Source: Phyto melanocephala (taxonomy: Eukaryota; Arthropoda; Insecta; Diptera; Rhinophoridae). Taken from it: a stretch of DNA of 64,000 bases. The notes below the pieces were generated by a model. That model did no database searches and was not told the origin of the DNA. It was given only the letters and a program-made list of their open reading frames with translations. Below are positions 33,402 through 44,739 of the stretch, one piece after another (within the stretch, counting starts at the first letter, position 1; each line of letters opens with the position of its first letter). The position numbers and the translations under genes were made by a program. The stretch spans positions 97,127,015 to 97,191,014 of the forward strand of contig OW799237.1 in the NCBI GenBank assembly GCA_941918925.1, written 5' to 3'.

Positions 33402-35749
33402 ACAGAATAAAAATATTATAAAAATTCATCGGCAATTTCCTAAAATAATCAATTTTATTTAAATATTATAAAGTATTTTCTCTTTATGTAAAATAAAATA
33501 TATAAAAAAAATTTAAAAAATTTTCTATAAAACTTATTAAAAAGTTTATTTTTATTTTTCCTATTTTTCTTATCCCACTTTCCATGATTATTATACCCAC
33601 AAATAATTTCAATTTTAAATATAAATTTTCTCAAAACATTTTTAATATAATTCAGCCACATTATGGCCAATTATATACAATAAATTAATTTTAGGCTTCA
33701 ACGAACTTCTCTACAACTTTTTATTTTCTTTGAAATAAGCCCTAAAAAAGTTTTCAGAAAAAATTAAAATATTAACAAATGTTGACAATTGCAATTCCTG
33801 ACAGCATATGTTGAGGCCAATACAAAATCTTAACAAACTCTAATAAACTTTCTTAATAAAAAATTTTTATTCTCTTTTTTGTTTTTCTATTACTTTTTTT
33901 TGAAATTAGTGTTAGTAGACATTCGGCGCTTGAGTGCGTATAAATAAGTAAGTGTGTGCAGTGAAATAAAAATGTTAATTTGAAATTTTAATTTAATTGA
34001 AAAATATATTAAATAAAACAAAAAAAAAATAAAAATCCTAACACAAGGTGTCATATTTTGCCTAAAGGACGTGTTGTGCATTAACAGTTAAGGCAACAGA
34101 AATAAAAAAATATAAATGTCCTTTTACTTGATCTCTTAGATTAAGTGAAACTGAGTGTGTGTGTGTGTCTGCGGGGGTGTGGTGGTAGTGGCAGTTAATG
34201 TCTTTTACATTTTTTTTTTAATATTTGCAATATACGTTTATGTGTATGTATGTATCTATGACCTCTGGTGCTCAACGTATTAGCCTTTTAAAATGACACT
34301 ATTAGCAAAATGAAAATATGTATTTTGATTTTTATTGCTTTTTTGTTAAATGGCTTGAAAAAAGTTAATCAAGCATGATTTTGATATGTTTTTGGATTAA
34401 GCAAGACAACAAGGATATACAGTTATAAAGGCTTAGTTATATTCGTATAAAACTATTTATAATATTCTTAAAAACAATATACACAATTACACTACAGATT
34501 GTTCTATTGTTTTCATTTATAATTTGGCATATAAAGCGGCTAAAAAGTTTGTTTGTTTGCTATAGACAAAATAATTTTATTGCATTAGTAAAAAAATAAA
34601 AACAAAAGCCAAAACAATATTTAAATCAAATCACCAAGCAAGCCAAAAGACAAAAGAATTCTTTTTTCTTATAATATTTTTGTATTTGAACCTCTTTAAA
34701 GTATTAATACAATTGTTATTAGATTCTAATACTGTCTAAGTGTTATTTAAAATCTTTCATTTATGTAAAGAACTAAATTTTAATTTTGAATTATATAAAT
34801 TGAATTTGATTTTGTTGTTTTGTTCTATTGTTTATTTGTGTCCTTGGGATATGTACATCAAACCTATATCTACCAATATTTATAATAATACTGAAAAAAT
34901 CTAAGTCTGTATGTATATGCACAATCTAGAATACAAAACTCTATTTTTGAGAATTTCCTTTCAGAATTTCTGTCTGTCTTTCTTTCAGTCTGGTTGGCAA
35001 TCTGTCTTTCCTCCTTTTCAAGAGGCTCAAAAACTACTTGCTCGGTTTCGAAAACTTTCAATAAGAATGTAACTTGTTATCTCGGATAACATTACAACAA
35101 TACCTTTTGTTACAAAATAATTCCTATTTTACCACTTAGTGTACATACCACAAAAAATTTTATGAACAAATTTAAATAATGCTCAAACAAAACAGAAATC
35201 GAAATACAAAACAATTTACAGTAAAAATTAAAATATATCTTCAAATGAAGGTATTTAAAATATTTTGTTGGGCCTAGCTTTGCAGCCCAGCCACTCTAGT
35301 CGTATATTAACATATAAATTTGTCACCCTCAAACTTCAAATTTAAACCATTTAATGAATTTTTCTACTGCAATTAGAAGTTTTAGGAACCTTCGTATAAA
35401 ATAAGCTAAAGTCGTTGAATCACATGAACAATATAGCCAATTAAGAGAAAATTGATTTTCTTTAGCGATGTATAAAAATGGCACCACTTTATTGAAACCA
35501 AATGTCTGCAATATTATTATTGTCTGGTTGAGGCACGAAAAATATTAATAGGCATGTCTCTATACTGCTGACCATTGACCTTAACATTTAAAAAATCTTT
35601 GCTGTTCAAGCCAACAAATCATTTTCAAACCTTGCTCTAGCACGTTTCTGTTCATGATAATTTACCTGTGAACCACAAAACTATCTAGAATTTTTAAAAA
35701 TAAAGCCATTTTAAAATTCTTGACCTCTAAACTAAGCATGCTCTGTAAA
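33402..35749. other. A+T-rich DNA with a (GT)n tract
   Basis: Contains GTGTGTGTGTGTGTCTG at about 34153 and plain A+T-rich sequence. No gene or mobile element end is seen. The 34870-35061 minus frame is a by-product of TCTGTCTTTC-type repeats. Confidence 0.45.
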
Positions 35750-35751
35750 TA

Positions 35752-35965
35752 CAGTGCGGGACAAATAACTGTAAGTGTTTGTCGGCATAACATCGGGATC
35801 AGTGAGTGTAGCGTATGGTTTTCCATTAACGAATTAAGTTATATTAAGTCAAAAAAAAATTAATTTTAAATTTATCTGTCCACACTCCATGATTTTAATC
35901 ATCAAAAAATAAAATTGGGAAATAACATCATATAACAAACACTTACACATATTTGTTTCGCACTA
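35752..35965. mobile_element. 214-bp TA-flanked MITE
   Basis: Left end CAGTGCGGGACAAATAACTG and, further in, TAAGTGTTTG; right end CAAACACTTACACATATTTG then CGCACTA. The arms are imperfect inverted repeats of about 30 bp, flanked by TA (35750-35751 and 35966-35967). Tc1/mariner-type by its target. Confidence 0.65.
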
Positions 35966-35973
35966 TATATAAA

Positions 35974-36235
35974 GGGTAGGCCATCTAACGTTTTTTTTCT
36001 CAACTAGTGCCTATTTCGTGAAAGATAACACTTAGCTCATGTCTGATTTGACAGATAAGTAGTTTTATCCTTCAGATGAACGAATATGGATGTGTATACG
36101 CTTGAACAACGCTGGGAAATATTGCGACATAAGTTTGGCCGATTTTGGCAAAAAAAAAAATCATCTTTTCTGATGAAGCTCATTTCGATCTTGGCGGGTA
36201 TGTAAACAAGCAAAATTGTCGAATTTGGGGTGGAC
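35974..36235 (+). pseudogene. second copy of the mariner-type deletion derivative
   Basis: Starts GTAGGCCATCTAACG and follows 15277-15540 closely: the frame from about 36088 reads VYTLEQRWEILRHKFGRFW, then (after an A-run) KSSFLMKLI/IIFSDEAHFDLGGY in shifted frames. The helix-turn-helix start is joined to the catalytic-domain start at the same place as in the copy at 15393. The sequence stops matching after AATTTGGGG at about 36230. Confidence 0.7.
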
Positions 36236-37034
36236 TCTTTATATACGAATAAAAACAAACGTTTCTGTAAATTGCCTGTAACTAAAAACTCAAATGCTTG
36301 TGTTAAATATTTTAACAATACCGTTTACCTCACGCATATATGCAATTTATGTGCGCTTTGAAAACTGAATTTTAATCCATACAAAGATAGACGTATATTG
36401 ATTGGCGGCCTATTCATTGGGAACCAGAAAATATATTCTTTATCTGGTCTTAAATTAATATTGAAAAAATTGTAAATGCTACGACAAAGCCATAAATGCA
36501 GCTACAAGGTAAGAGTTATAACAACAGAAAGATGCAATTTAGCCAGTCGACATTCAAATTCAACATAATTTTATAAGCAGAGTGATTGCATTGATAGAAA
36601 AGATTTATGCCAAAATAAAAATCCAGATTTCATATATCGTATATACATATGCCTCTTTATATGACACACACAAAACAAGTTCATAACATAAACTTATTAT
36701 GATAGAACCTTCAATAGATAGCTGACTTGTCCAACTATCTATAGTAATTTATATAAACACAACAACATCAAAATCACATAAAACTTTGTACAAATAACGA
36801 ATAAAGTTAAAAAAATAAATAAATTGTTCGATATAAATCAAAAATTAAAATTTAAGAATATTTAATTAATCACAAATGTTTTCTAAGCATCATAAAGTCA
36901 AGTCAAAAGTATACAAATACATATGTAAGTAGTGAATATACAGTACTGTGCAATATAACAGCCTGTTATAAAGAGATAATATTCTTCTTTAAGGATCTAT
37001 TTTAAAACAGAATATTTTATGCAGAATAATTTTA
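36236..37034. other. A+T-rich DNA, nothing recognised
   Basis: No frame or repeat end is visible between the mariner derivative and the LTR element. Confidence 0.5.
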
Positions 37035-37038
37035 GTAT

Positions 37039-37164
37039 TGTAAATTGGTTTTTCAAAAACTAAACTTTATTTTTTTATATTTTCCATTTATACCATAAAA
37101 GCTATGAAACAATGATAATTAAAAACTATCAAACAACAAGTTAATTTTAAACAAGCATATTACA
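37039..37164 (-). repeat. 3' LTR of the short Gypsy-type element
   Basis: 126 bp, TGTAAATTGG...CATATTACA on the + strand, identical by eye to the copy at 38898. On the coding strand it is the downstream LTR. Confidence 0.88.
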
Positions 37165-37273
37165 GTTCGGCCAATCTGACAATTTGATTGACCTCAATCA
37201 AAATAAATAACAATAAATATATACATATGTGTATGAATTATAAGTAGTGTGGCTAATAATACATACTTCCAAA

Positions 37274-38860
37274 TTAATTTGGTGTCACCCATTTTTTAAG
37301 GCGTTTAGCTTCAACAATTCCTTTATAAGGTATTTGAGAAAGCTGACAATTATCAATATCTTTAATAATATAACGATCGTTTGTTAATACCTTATCAACA
37401 ATAAATGGTCCACGGTATTTTTCGATAAATTTTTTGTTTTTGCCAACGGTATTGTCAATATTTTTAAGTACAACATAGTCTCCCACCACATATTGTTTAG
37501 CAGGTACATGATGCTTGTAAAAATAGTTCTCATTGTATTTTTGAGACCGTTCAATTGCATTTAACGCTTTGAATCGCTGTGAATTTAAGTCAAAACAATT
37601 TTCGTTTTCAAGCTTATCGTCTAAATATTCTGTTAGCTCATCGATTATCCTTCCGCGCTGTTTTACGCCAAATAAAAGTTGACTTGGTGTTTCTTTTGTA
37701 GAGCTGTGTATTGTATTATTAACGGTATACTCAACTTCTGGTAATCTTAAAGACCAATTTGCATGATCCAACGGATCACTTATTTTACTTAAAATGGCCT
37801 TTATGACTCGATTTACTCGCTCAACTTGGCCATTAGCCTGAGGTGATGAAACTGCTACCTTGATATGGTCTATATTGTTTTTTAAAACAAAATCTGTAAA
37901 TTCGTAGGATGTAAAACAGGAACCTCTGTCTGATATAATTCTTTTGGGCCTGCTATAATAATTAAAATATTTTTCCAAAGCACAACAAACTTCTTTGGTA
38001 CTGGTGGAACACACCGGATATAATTTCACAAATTTTGTAAAAGCATCTACAACAACAAGTATATGTTTACGTTTGGATTTTAGTGATGGAAGTGGGCCGA
38101 AATGATCCACATGAATTGTATGAAAAGGTATAGGTTTTTTTGGAATACTGTACAAGTTTTGTTCATTTATACGAGCTGGGGCTGAATAAACTATACATTT
38201 TATACAATTTTTAATGTAAACATTGATTTTAGTTTTCATATTCGGGAACCAGTAGTTAAATCGTATCTGGTCGTAGCATTTTTCAGTACCTAAATGCCCA
38301 ATTTTCTCATGAATCAGTCTTATCACATTTTCTTCCATCTCCTTGGGTACATACAACATAAGCTTATCTGAATGATCTTTTCGAAACAAAAGACCATCCA
38401 TAAGCTTATAACCACTAACCTCCTTAGATTGCAATTCTGTAATTAATTTACTAATATTGCTATCTCTTCCCTGTGTCAGCTGTAATCTTGTGTCAAGTTC
38501 ATTACAATCTACAGCCGCTACTAAATTGCAATCGCGTTCATTAAAACATCTACTCAAAGCATCCACATGACCCATAGATGTCCCTGTCAAAGCGGAGGGT
38601 AAAGCGGAAGTTACAGCAGTAACTACATCGGTGCTTACGACGGAAGTTGCAGATGTCAATAAAAAAATATCGGAAGTTAAATTTGCAATTTCAGGAGAAA
38701 CAATTCCGACATCGCCAGAGCTTGATTCATTATTTCTCGGAGCTTCTTTCACACAATCGTATAGGCTTCTTAACTGACTCATTGTTGCAGATTCAGGAAA
38801 AGATATTCCTGATGCAATCAAACTATCAATCACCTTTTGGCGGCTTGGACGTAGATCCAT
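37274..38860 (-). CDS. gag-start/integrase fusion polyprotein of the LTR element, 528 aa
   Basis: An uninterrupted frame that joins two distant parts of a Gypsy-type polyprotein. Residues 1 to about 95 look like a gag beginning (Lys/Arg- and Ser-rich, short helix repeats, no nucleocapsid knuckle). At 97-104 GHVDALSR is the known boundary just after RNase H. The integrase follows: zinc-binding H184/H189/C219/C222 (H-x4-H and CxxC), then the catalytic triad D252 (HVDHFG), D311 (ISDRGS) and E347 (GQVERVN), with exactly 35 residues between D311 and E347. The C-terminal part (about 440-528) has the GDYVVLKN and KYRGPF motifs of a Gypsy C-terminal domain. Protease, reverse transcriptase and RNase H are absent. 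The intact frame suggests either recent deletion or selection on integrase. The ATG at 38860 directly follows the leader; no better start exists. Confidence 0.88.
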   Translation of the reverse strand: MDLRPSRQKVIDSLIASGISFPESATMSQLRSLYDCVKEAPRNNESSSGDVGIVSPEIANLTSDIFLLTSATSVVSTDVVTAVTSALPSALTGTSMGHVDALSRCFNERDCNLVAAVDCNELDTRLQLTQGRDSNISKLITELQSKEVSGYKLMDGLLFRKDHSDKLMLYVPKEMEENVIRLIHEKIGHLGTEKCYDQIRFNYWFPNMKTKINVYIKNCIKCIVYSAPARINEQNLYSIPKKPIPFHTIHVDHFGPLPSLKSKRKHILVVVDAFTKFVKLYPVCSTSTKEVCCALEKYFNYYSRPKRIISDRGSCFTSYEFTDFVLKNNIDHIKVAVSSPQANGQVERVNRVIKAILSKISDPLDHANWSLRLPEVEYTVNNTIHSSTKETPSQLLFGVKQRGRIIDELTEYLDDKLENENCFDLNSQRFKALNAIERSQKYNENYFYKHHVPAKQYVVGDYVVLKNIDNTVGKNKKFIEKYRGPFIVDKVLTNDRYIIKDIDNCQLSQIPYKGIVEAKRLKKWVTPN

Positions 38861-38897
38861 TTCAATTTTAATAATTTGTATGACCCCACACCTGAAT

Positions 38898-39023
38898 TGT
38901 AAATTGGTTTTTCAAAAACTAAACTTTATTTTTTTATATTTTCCATTTATACCATAAAAGCTATGAAACAATGATAATTAAAAACTATCAAACAACAAGT
39001 TAATTTTAAACAAGCATATTACA
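38898..39023 (-). repeat. 5' LTR of the short Gypsy-type element
   Basis: 126 bp, TG...CA, no difference from 37039-37164 found by eye. It would carry the promoter for the fusion ORF, whose ATG is 37 bp away. Confidence 0.88.
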
Positions 39024-39027
39024 GTAT

Positions 39028-39565
39028 CAATATTTTTGCTACCGCTTTTACTAAAAATTTATGTTGTTTTTATAAAATTCCTATTTGGAAAAAATATTCT
39101 GAGTTTTTAAATTTCCCAAAATTACAATTTAATTTTATGAAATTTTTTAGGAATAAAATAAGTAGAATATAAATACCTCTTCAAAATAATGTACTGCCAT
39201 AATAAACATTGCATATTTTAGATTAAGTGGGTGATATATTAATCAGATATAGTATTAAGTTATGAAATGGAGGCGCTTGATTAGAAGAATAGAGAAGACT
39301 ATTAAAAGAGTGTAAAATTCAAATTGATGGATTTTTTTAACCCCATTAATATGGGTGTCAAATAAATAGGCTTGACTAGTAGAATACATTTAATTTTGTA
39401 AAAGTTCATTATTTAAGATGGCGTCGAAAATAATAAAAAAAAAGGTGTATAACATGAAATCTGAACTTTGAATAAGTTACGATTTGGCCATTACATATAC
39501 CTACGTACATGATGGTGAAGGGATTTATTAGATTCGCAGGGCTATATATAGCACTATTACTTGTT
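39028..39565 (+). mobile_element. family F HINE-type repeat, 3' end intact
   Basis: Ends GGGATTTATTAGATTCGCAGGG...ATATAGCACTATTACTTGTTTTT, the same terminal logic as HINE-A and HINE-B (GATTCG hairpin remnant, TAGCACT, TACTTGTTTT) but with an unrelated body, shared with 9150-9420 in inverse orientation. The 5' limit is uncertain. Confidence 0.55.
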
Positions 39566-39620
39566 TTTTTATTTTTATTTTTATTTTTTTTTTTGCCTAA
39601 AACAGGGTTGGAAATACACT

Positions 39621-39890
39621 TATATCAATAGTTGTTTTCTGTATTGAGCTTGAGATCACTTTCTTAAAAAAAAAATAGCTTCAATTTTATTTTCCAATAT
39701 TTCGCTACCACATTGGGTAGCTTCTTCAGGGAAATCATAAATCATTATTATTAGTAATTATTATTGATTGTTTATAATTTATCTGAAGAAGCTACCCAAT
39801 GTAGTAGCGAAATATTGGAAAATAAAATTACAACTAGTTTTTATAAGAAAGTGATCTCAAGCTCAATACAGAAAACAACAATTGATATAA
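39621..39890. repeat. 270-bp palindromic element with hammerhead-like cores
   Basis: Two arms of about 130 bp are near-perfect reverse complements, from TATATCAATAGTTGTTTTC at the left to GAAAACAACAATTGATATA at the right. Each arm contains CTGAAGA, a 5-bp stem GCTAC/GTAGC with an 8-nt loop, and GAAA: right arm + strand 39783-39812, left arm minus strand 39729-39700. This order equals the hammerhead ribozyme consensus CUGANGA-stem II-GAAA, except for one extra base before stem II. Hammerheads are known in Penelope-like retroelements and retrozymes; a DNA foldback is the plain alternative. Confidence 0.5.
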
Positions 39891-40191
39891 ATAAAAAAGA
39901 ACGAAAACATTTATTTATCATTTAAATACACTTATGCTTAAAACAAAGTATTTTTAACATATTTTTTTTTTTTTTTTTTTGGAAAAAAATGCTGTAGAAA
40001 ATATAAATAAATCTATCACTATATTAACTTTTTTTATATGCAAATAATAATCAGCATAACCCTTACATTTAAATAGGTAAGTACAGTTTTTAAGTTGTAT
40101 ATGTTAACGACTAAAGAACAAACTAGAAATGTTTGCTTTTTTATAAAAGTACTTTCTATAAATATATTTTCTAAATTGTTTGTCAGTTCTA

Positions 40192-40893
40192 CAGGGTGGA
40201 CCAAAAGTCGCGCCTGCGTGTAAAAATTGAATAACTTTTTTATTAAATTTTTTTAATTATAATATTATCTTTGTATGACCTAAATTTTAATTATGAAAAA
40301 TAATGTCAGAGAGATGACCACCATTTTCATCGATGCACAATTGGGCTCTTAAACAGGCGTTTTGCATAACTGCACGCAAGGTTTCAGGCTCTATTGCCCT
40401 GATCTCAGCTTCAATGTTGTTCTTTAGCTGCTCTATAGTTTGAGGATTGTTTACATACACTCGTTCTTTGAGATAACCTCATAGAAAATAATCAGGGGCA
40501 GTTAAATCCGGAGAACGTGCTGGCCAATTAAATTCTGAATTTTTCGAGATAATTCGGTCGTCAAAAATTTCATTTAAAAACGTCATTGTGGCACGGGCCG
40601 TGTGTGCTGTTGCTCCATCCTGCTGAAACCACTTGTTGGCTGCCTCAGGGCGTACAAAATTATTAAGCATAGCGCGATATCTGTCCCCATTCACCGTTAC
40701 TGTATTACCAACTTCATCCTCGAAGAACGATTAAAAGTAAAATTCTACCACTTTCGTTCGTTGCTCAGTCGTTAAATTTTGCATGGTGGTGTAACACGAA
40801 TCGATGAATAAAATCTGAAAAAAAATAAAAAATATTAATAAACAAAAAAGTTATTCAATTTTTACACGCAGGAGTGACTTTTGGTCCACCCTG
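40192..40893 (-). mobile_element. mariner-type element, internally deleted, TIRs and TA duplication intact
   Basis: Inverted ends of about 50 bp start CAGGGTGGACCAAAAGTC and are flanked by TA (40190-40191 and 40894-40895). On the minus strand an ATG at about 40783 opens MQNLTTEQRTKVVEFYF (helix-turn-helix start), a stop follows, and the catalytic C-terminal part resumes at EDEVGNTVTVNGDRYRAM. The total of 702 bp is about half a complete element. Confidence 0.85.
40288..40720 (-). pseudogene. mariner-type transposase C-terminal half with one nonsense codon
   Basis: Reads GNTVTVNGDRYRAMLNNF, then WFQQDGATAHTARATM (second catalytic Asp in QQDGA), then NWPARSPDLTAPDYFL (third acidic position, D, in SPDLTAPD). 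A TGA then stands where the family has Trp (FLWGYL), after which the frame continues GYLKERVYVNNPQT... to a natural end IIFHN near 40290. The first catalytic Asp region is deleted, so the element cannot transpose itself. Confidence 0.8.
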
Positions 40894-40895
40894 TA

Positions 40896-41915
40896 TAACT
40901 AAAAACCAATTGATAAGCTTTAACATATAAAACTAATTTTCTTTTATTTAAGTTGTTCAAATAGACCATCTCAAATCCGTTTTCCAAACAAGTCTACTTT
41001 AATATATTGTCTATAAATATTTAAGCAACAACTTAAGTAAATTTTGTATTACTTATATTATTTGTATTACTTGATATCATAAAGAATATGTTGTAAAATC
41101 TTATTTTTTACCATCTACCCTTGTGTCCATTTAACCAAAAAACACACTTGCACATATTCAAACATCACGTAAATTGAATCTTTTTACATTTATTCTCTAA
41201 ATACTTCTCACAAAACAGGTGTAGCTGTGTATGCATGAGTGTGTTTGTGTGTCTCTGTCAGTATTTAAGGATGTATGCAAATTTAAATTATAAACCATAA
41301 ACCAGGAAAACTATACCATACAAAGTATAAATATCAATAATAGCATTAGTGTACGTACAAACACATGTACCTTTCATTACAGTTGCACACATAGTACATA
41401 CAGAATGTATAAATATGTAACATTACCACAGTTATAGGGAAATACAATTGGTTCATTGCTTATCAAATGAAGCAGCAGTTACAACAACCAGAACAAAATT
41501 GAAATAAATAGTAAAAATGAAATCAAATGTAGAGAGATATGTTTGACATAACCCAATTGCATTTGATGCAATCAAAGTCACATACATATGTACATACTCG
41601 TCTAAAGTATAAAAACGATAAAGGAAAACTTGAAGCTAATGTTTCTTAACAACTTGACATTTAAATATAAAATTCAATTTTATCAAATATCCAGACATAT
41701 GAACGCAAGGCATACATACAAACACGTATACCACATGCCGTATGTATGCACTCATTCACTCCTTAAGTCTTATTGAGATTTACTCTTATTAGTTGTGTCG
41801 ATGTGTAAGTGTGTATAGGAATAAATAGGAGAAATAACCAGATCCTTAAACATTTTTCTAAGTATTAGTTAAGAGGATAAAGTAATTTCTTATTAATAAA
41901 AAATCTTGTATATAT
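40896..41915. other. A+T-rich intergenic DNA
   Basis: Several ACATACATA-type short runs; no frame and no element end. Confidence 0.45.
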
Positions 41916-43431
41916 TTATACCCGCCACCAAAAAAATGGTGGGGGTATATTCATTTTGTCATTCCGTTTGTAACACATCGAAATATCCATTTTAGACCCC
42001 ATAAAGTATATATATTCTGAATCAGGGTTCGATTTGATGACGATCTAGCTATGTCCGTCCGTCCGTCCGTCTGTCCGTCTGTTGAAAGCACGATAGAGGT
42101 CGCACCGAAAAAGCTAGGGGGCTCAAATTTTGCCAGAATCTTTCTTATAGACAAGGTTTGTTTGGTATTGAAAATGGGCTAAATCGGAATATTAGGAAGA
42201 GAGTTATAGCTCGAAAAGCAAGAGTAGGTCGAAAAAACCGTGTCCTTCGAACATCGAATAAAATGGAATTGTGTCCAAACGCCTTAACGTAGCCTCATGA
42301 AACTTCGAATATATATTTCCTGGGTAAAGGCAATATTTTTCCCCGAAAATTGTCTAAATCTATGCATTAGTAGAGGAGTTATCGATCAAAATGTACGAAA
42401 ATTTATACCGCACAGTGTATTTTTCGGTATATTTAAAAACAAAAACGTCATAAAAGCAACAAAATTGGATGTACGACCCTGAAATTTTGCACACTTTTCT
42501 TTTTGAAGACACGCTTTTTTGTAACGGCAAATCAATGTGCCACGCCCACTTTTACGCCCACCTCCCATATAACGTTTTAACTAAAATTCATATAATTTCT
42601 CTATTAATAAAGATTTTGGAATAATAAAGGCCAATCTTGAAACACCTCAGTTGTACTCATTCGCAAAAATAACTTTGACACGCCTACTATACCGCCCACT
42701 TTTCACGTTATCTACCGTTAATGAAATTTAAAAGCTCATAAAACCGCTAAAATTAGAGGTATGATGATCAAATTTTCTACGTCTATCCCCCTAGGCAATT
42801 TCATTACTATGCCAAAAAATTAAGGTGCCACGCCCACTTTTACGCCCACCTCCCATATAACGTTTTACCTAAAATTCATATAATTTCTCTATTAATAAAG
42901 ATTTTGGAATAATAAAGGGCTATATTGCAACACTTAAGTTGTACTCTTTAGCAAAAACAACTTTGACACGCCTACTATAACGCCCACTTTCACTTTTGAA
43001 TTGTGTCCAGACGCATAAACGTAGTCATGAAACTTCGAATATATATTTATCGAGTCAAAAGAATATTTTTCCCTGAAAATCGCTTAAATTTATGAATTAG
43101 GAAAAGAGTTATAGATAAAAATGTACGAAAATTTATACCGCACAGTGTATATTTCAAATTTAAAACGTAATAAAACTGACAAAACTATATGTACGATTCT
43201 GAAATTTTGCAAACATGGTTTTTTGGTCAAAGTCTTCGTTATAACGGAAAATAGATGTGCCACGCACACTTTTTTCCTTAAATTTTTATAAAAATATATT
43301 AGTCATATATATTAGCATTTATTCATCTTACACTGCGCCATTTATTGTACTGTAGCGAAATATAAAATAAAGATGATAAGATAGATGACTCTACTAGCAA
43401 CTACTAGATGGCATGCTAACAACTTATGCTT

Positions 43432-43711
43432 ATGTTCTCCTGAAGTTATGCTCTATTAAAAATGGGAATTTAGGAAAATTTAAAAAATTTAAAAAAATTA
43501 TCTCTAAACATTATAAACAATTTATTTTCATGTACTAATGGCTAACAAATTTTAAAATTATACAAAACTTATTTCGTTTTAAAATCTTTTAAAAGCAAAA
43601 TGTTATAGAAGTTTAAAAATCAAAATCTTACTAATAGATTTCCCGTTTTAGAAAAATGCAGAGAATGTATGTTTTAAATCACCCTGTGGCCCTTAAAATT
43701 TAACCTTAAAT
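43432..43711 (-). repeat. repeat E, inverted relative to 11886-12180
   Basis: Ends CACCCTGTGGCCCTTAAAAT on the right and reproduces the body of 11886-12180 in reverse complement (TTCATGTACTAATGGCTAAC, CAAAACTTATTTCGTTT). Confidence 0.55.
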
Positions 43712-43896
43712 TCACTTTCTTCCTTTTAAATTCATGTAAATTATCTATGAATAAAGATTTTGGAATACTAAAGGACTATATTGAAATATCTAAGTTATGT
43801 TTATTAGCAGAAACTTTATTGACACGCGTATTTTAACGGCCACTTTCATTGAAAGACTAAATTTACGAAAACATTTTCTAGCATACCGAAGTTATA

Positions 43897-44501
43897 ATGG
43901 TTGGTTTTATTTTAAGGGACTATGTTGATTTTGAATAAAAATATTATGAAATTATTATCATTTATTTTTATAATAATAATATTTGTATGCTTCAATTATG
44001 TATGGAACAAAATATCGGCCAAATGGCCCCCCAACCTAAGCGGCACATCACGATCCGATAGTCCAAATTTTCAATGACAATGTTGATGCTCGATTGTTGG
44101 GCACGATTATGAGTCGAGGTTGCTTGCTCTTTTGCCACGTTATCGTGAAAAACAGCAATGTTTCCCATTCAACGAACTAAGATGGCATTCACAGATGTTT
44201 TCACATTTCATACAGACCTGCTTTGCAGACATTTAAATATTTTTTACAATTCTCACGATTGTGGACGAATTCGAACGATTATGTTGACCAAAAGAATCAC
44301 GAAGTGCACAAAATGCATTTTGAATTGAACGCCCATTTTTATAAAAATCTTTAATATTTAAAAGCGTTGCTCGATTGCGTATCTTTCCACGGTTCAAATT
44401 GAGTTAGTCTGAGATTGAGAAATGTCAAATGAAATACAAGAAAAAAGTTGAATTAGATGTGGTTCACCTTAAACATGGGCCGTTAACATTTAACCACCCT
44501 C
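43897..44501. mobile_element. TA-flanked MITE, longer copy, inside HINE-B
   Basis: Left end diverged (ATGGTTGGTTTTATTTTAAG), right end AACATTTAACCACCCTC, TA on both sides. It is longer than the copy at 13257 and keeps sequence (GACCAAAAGAATCACGAAGT onward) also present in 45648-46200 in inverse orientation. Confidence 0.65.
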
Positions 44502-44739
44502 TACAAAGAAAGTGATACATATTTTATTATAAAGAGATTATTCTATAGCGATTAACAAAATAATAAATATTGTGCTTTAAATGTACACAAAATTGGTGGT
44601 GGGTATAAAAGATTCGGCACAGCCGAATATAGTGCTCTTACTTGTTTTCTATTTTGGCAGACTTATTTGCTAAACTACAAACAATAAGGATTGATCCAAA
44701 AACACAATTGACAAATTGATTAACAATTTAAATATCATA

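Larger units (their letters stand above)
37039..39023 (-). mobile_element. short LTR retroelement (Ty3/Gypsy type), 1,985 bp, intact ends
   Basis: Bounded by two 126-bp direct repeats that begin TG and end CA and look identical, flanked by GTAT at 37035-37038 and 39024-39027: a textbook 4-bp target duplication. The coding strand is minus, so the 5' LTR is the one at 38898-39023. Between the LTRs lies one ORF (37274-38860) that lacks protease and reverse transcriptase. A primer-binding site should lie just below 38898 on the minus strand (ATTCAGGTGTGGGGTCATAC), but I cannot match it to a tRNA; no clear polypurine tract is seen before the 3' LTR. The identical LTRs imply a recent insertion, so it must have been mobilised in trans. 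Confidence 0.88.
41918..44650 (+). mobile_element. HINE-B, complete, composite
   Basis: 5' end TTTATACCCGCCACCAAA with hairpin partner GGTGGGGGTATA; core (TCCG)n at 42053-42085; two repeat blocks of about 300 bp ending CGCCCACTTTTACGCCCACC and CCCATATAACGTTTTA (near 42540 and 42830); a partial second body at 42990-43330; repeat E inverted at 43432-43711; TA-flanked MITE at 43897-44501; 3' end AAATTGGTGGTGGGTATAAAAG, hairpin ATTCGGCACAGCCGAAT and CTTACTTGTTTT at 44650. Confidence 0.82.

Noticed and set aside
36037..36318. Minus-strand 93-codon frame
   Set aside because: Antisense to the mariner-type derivative at 35974-36235.
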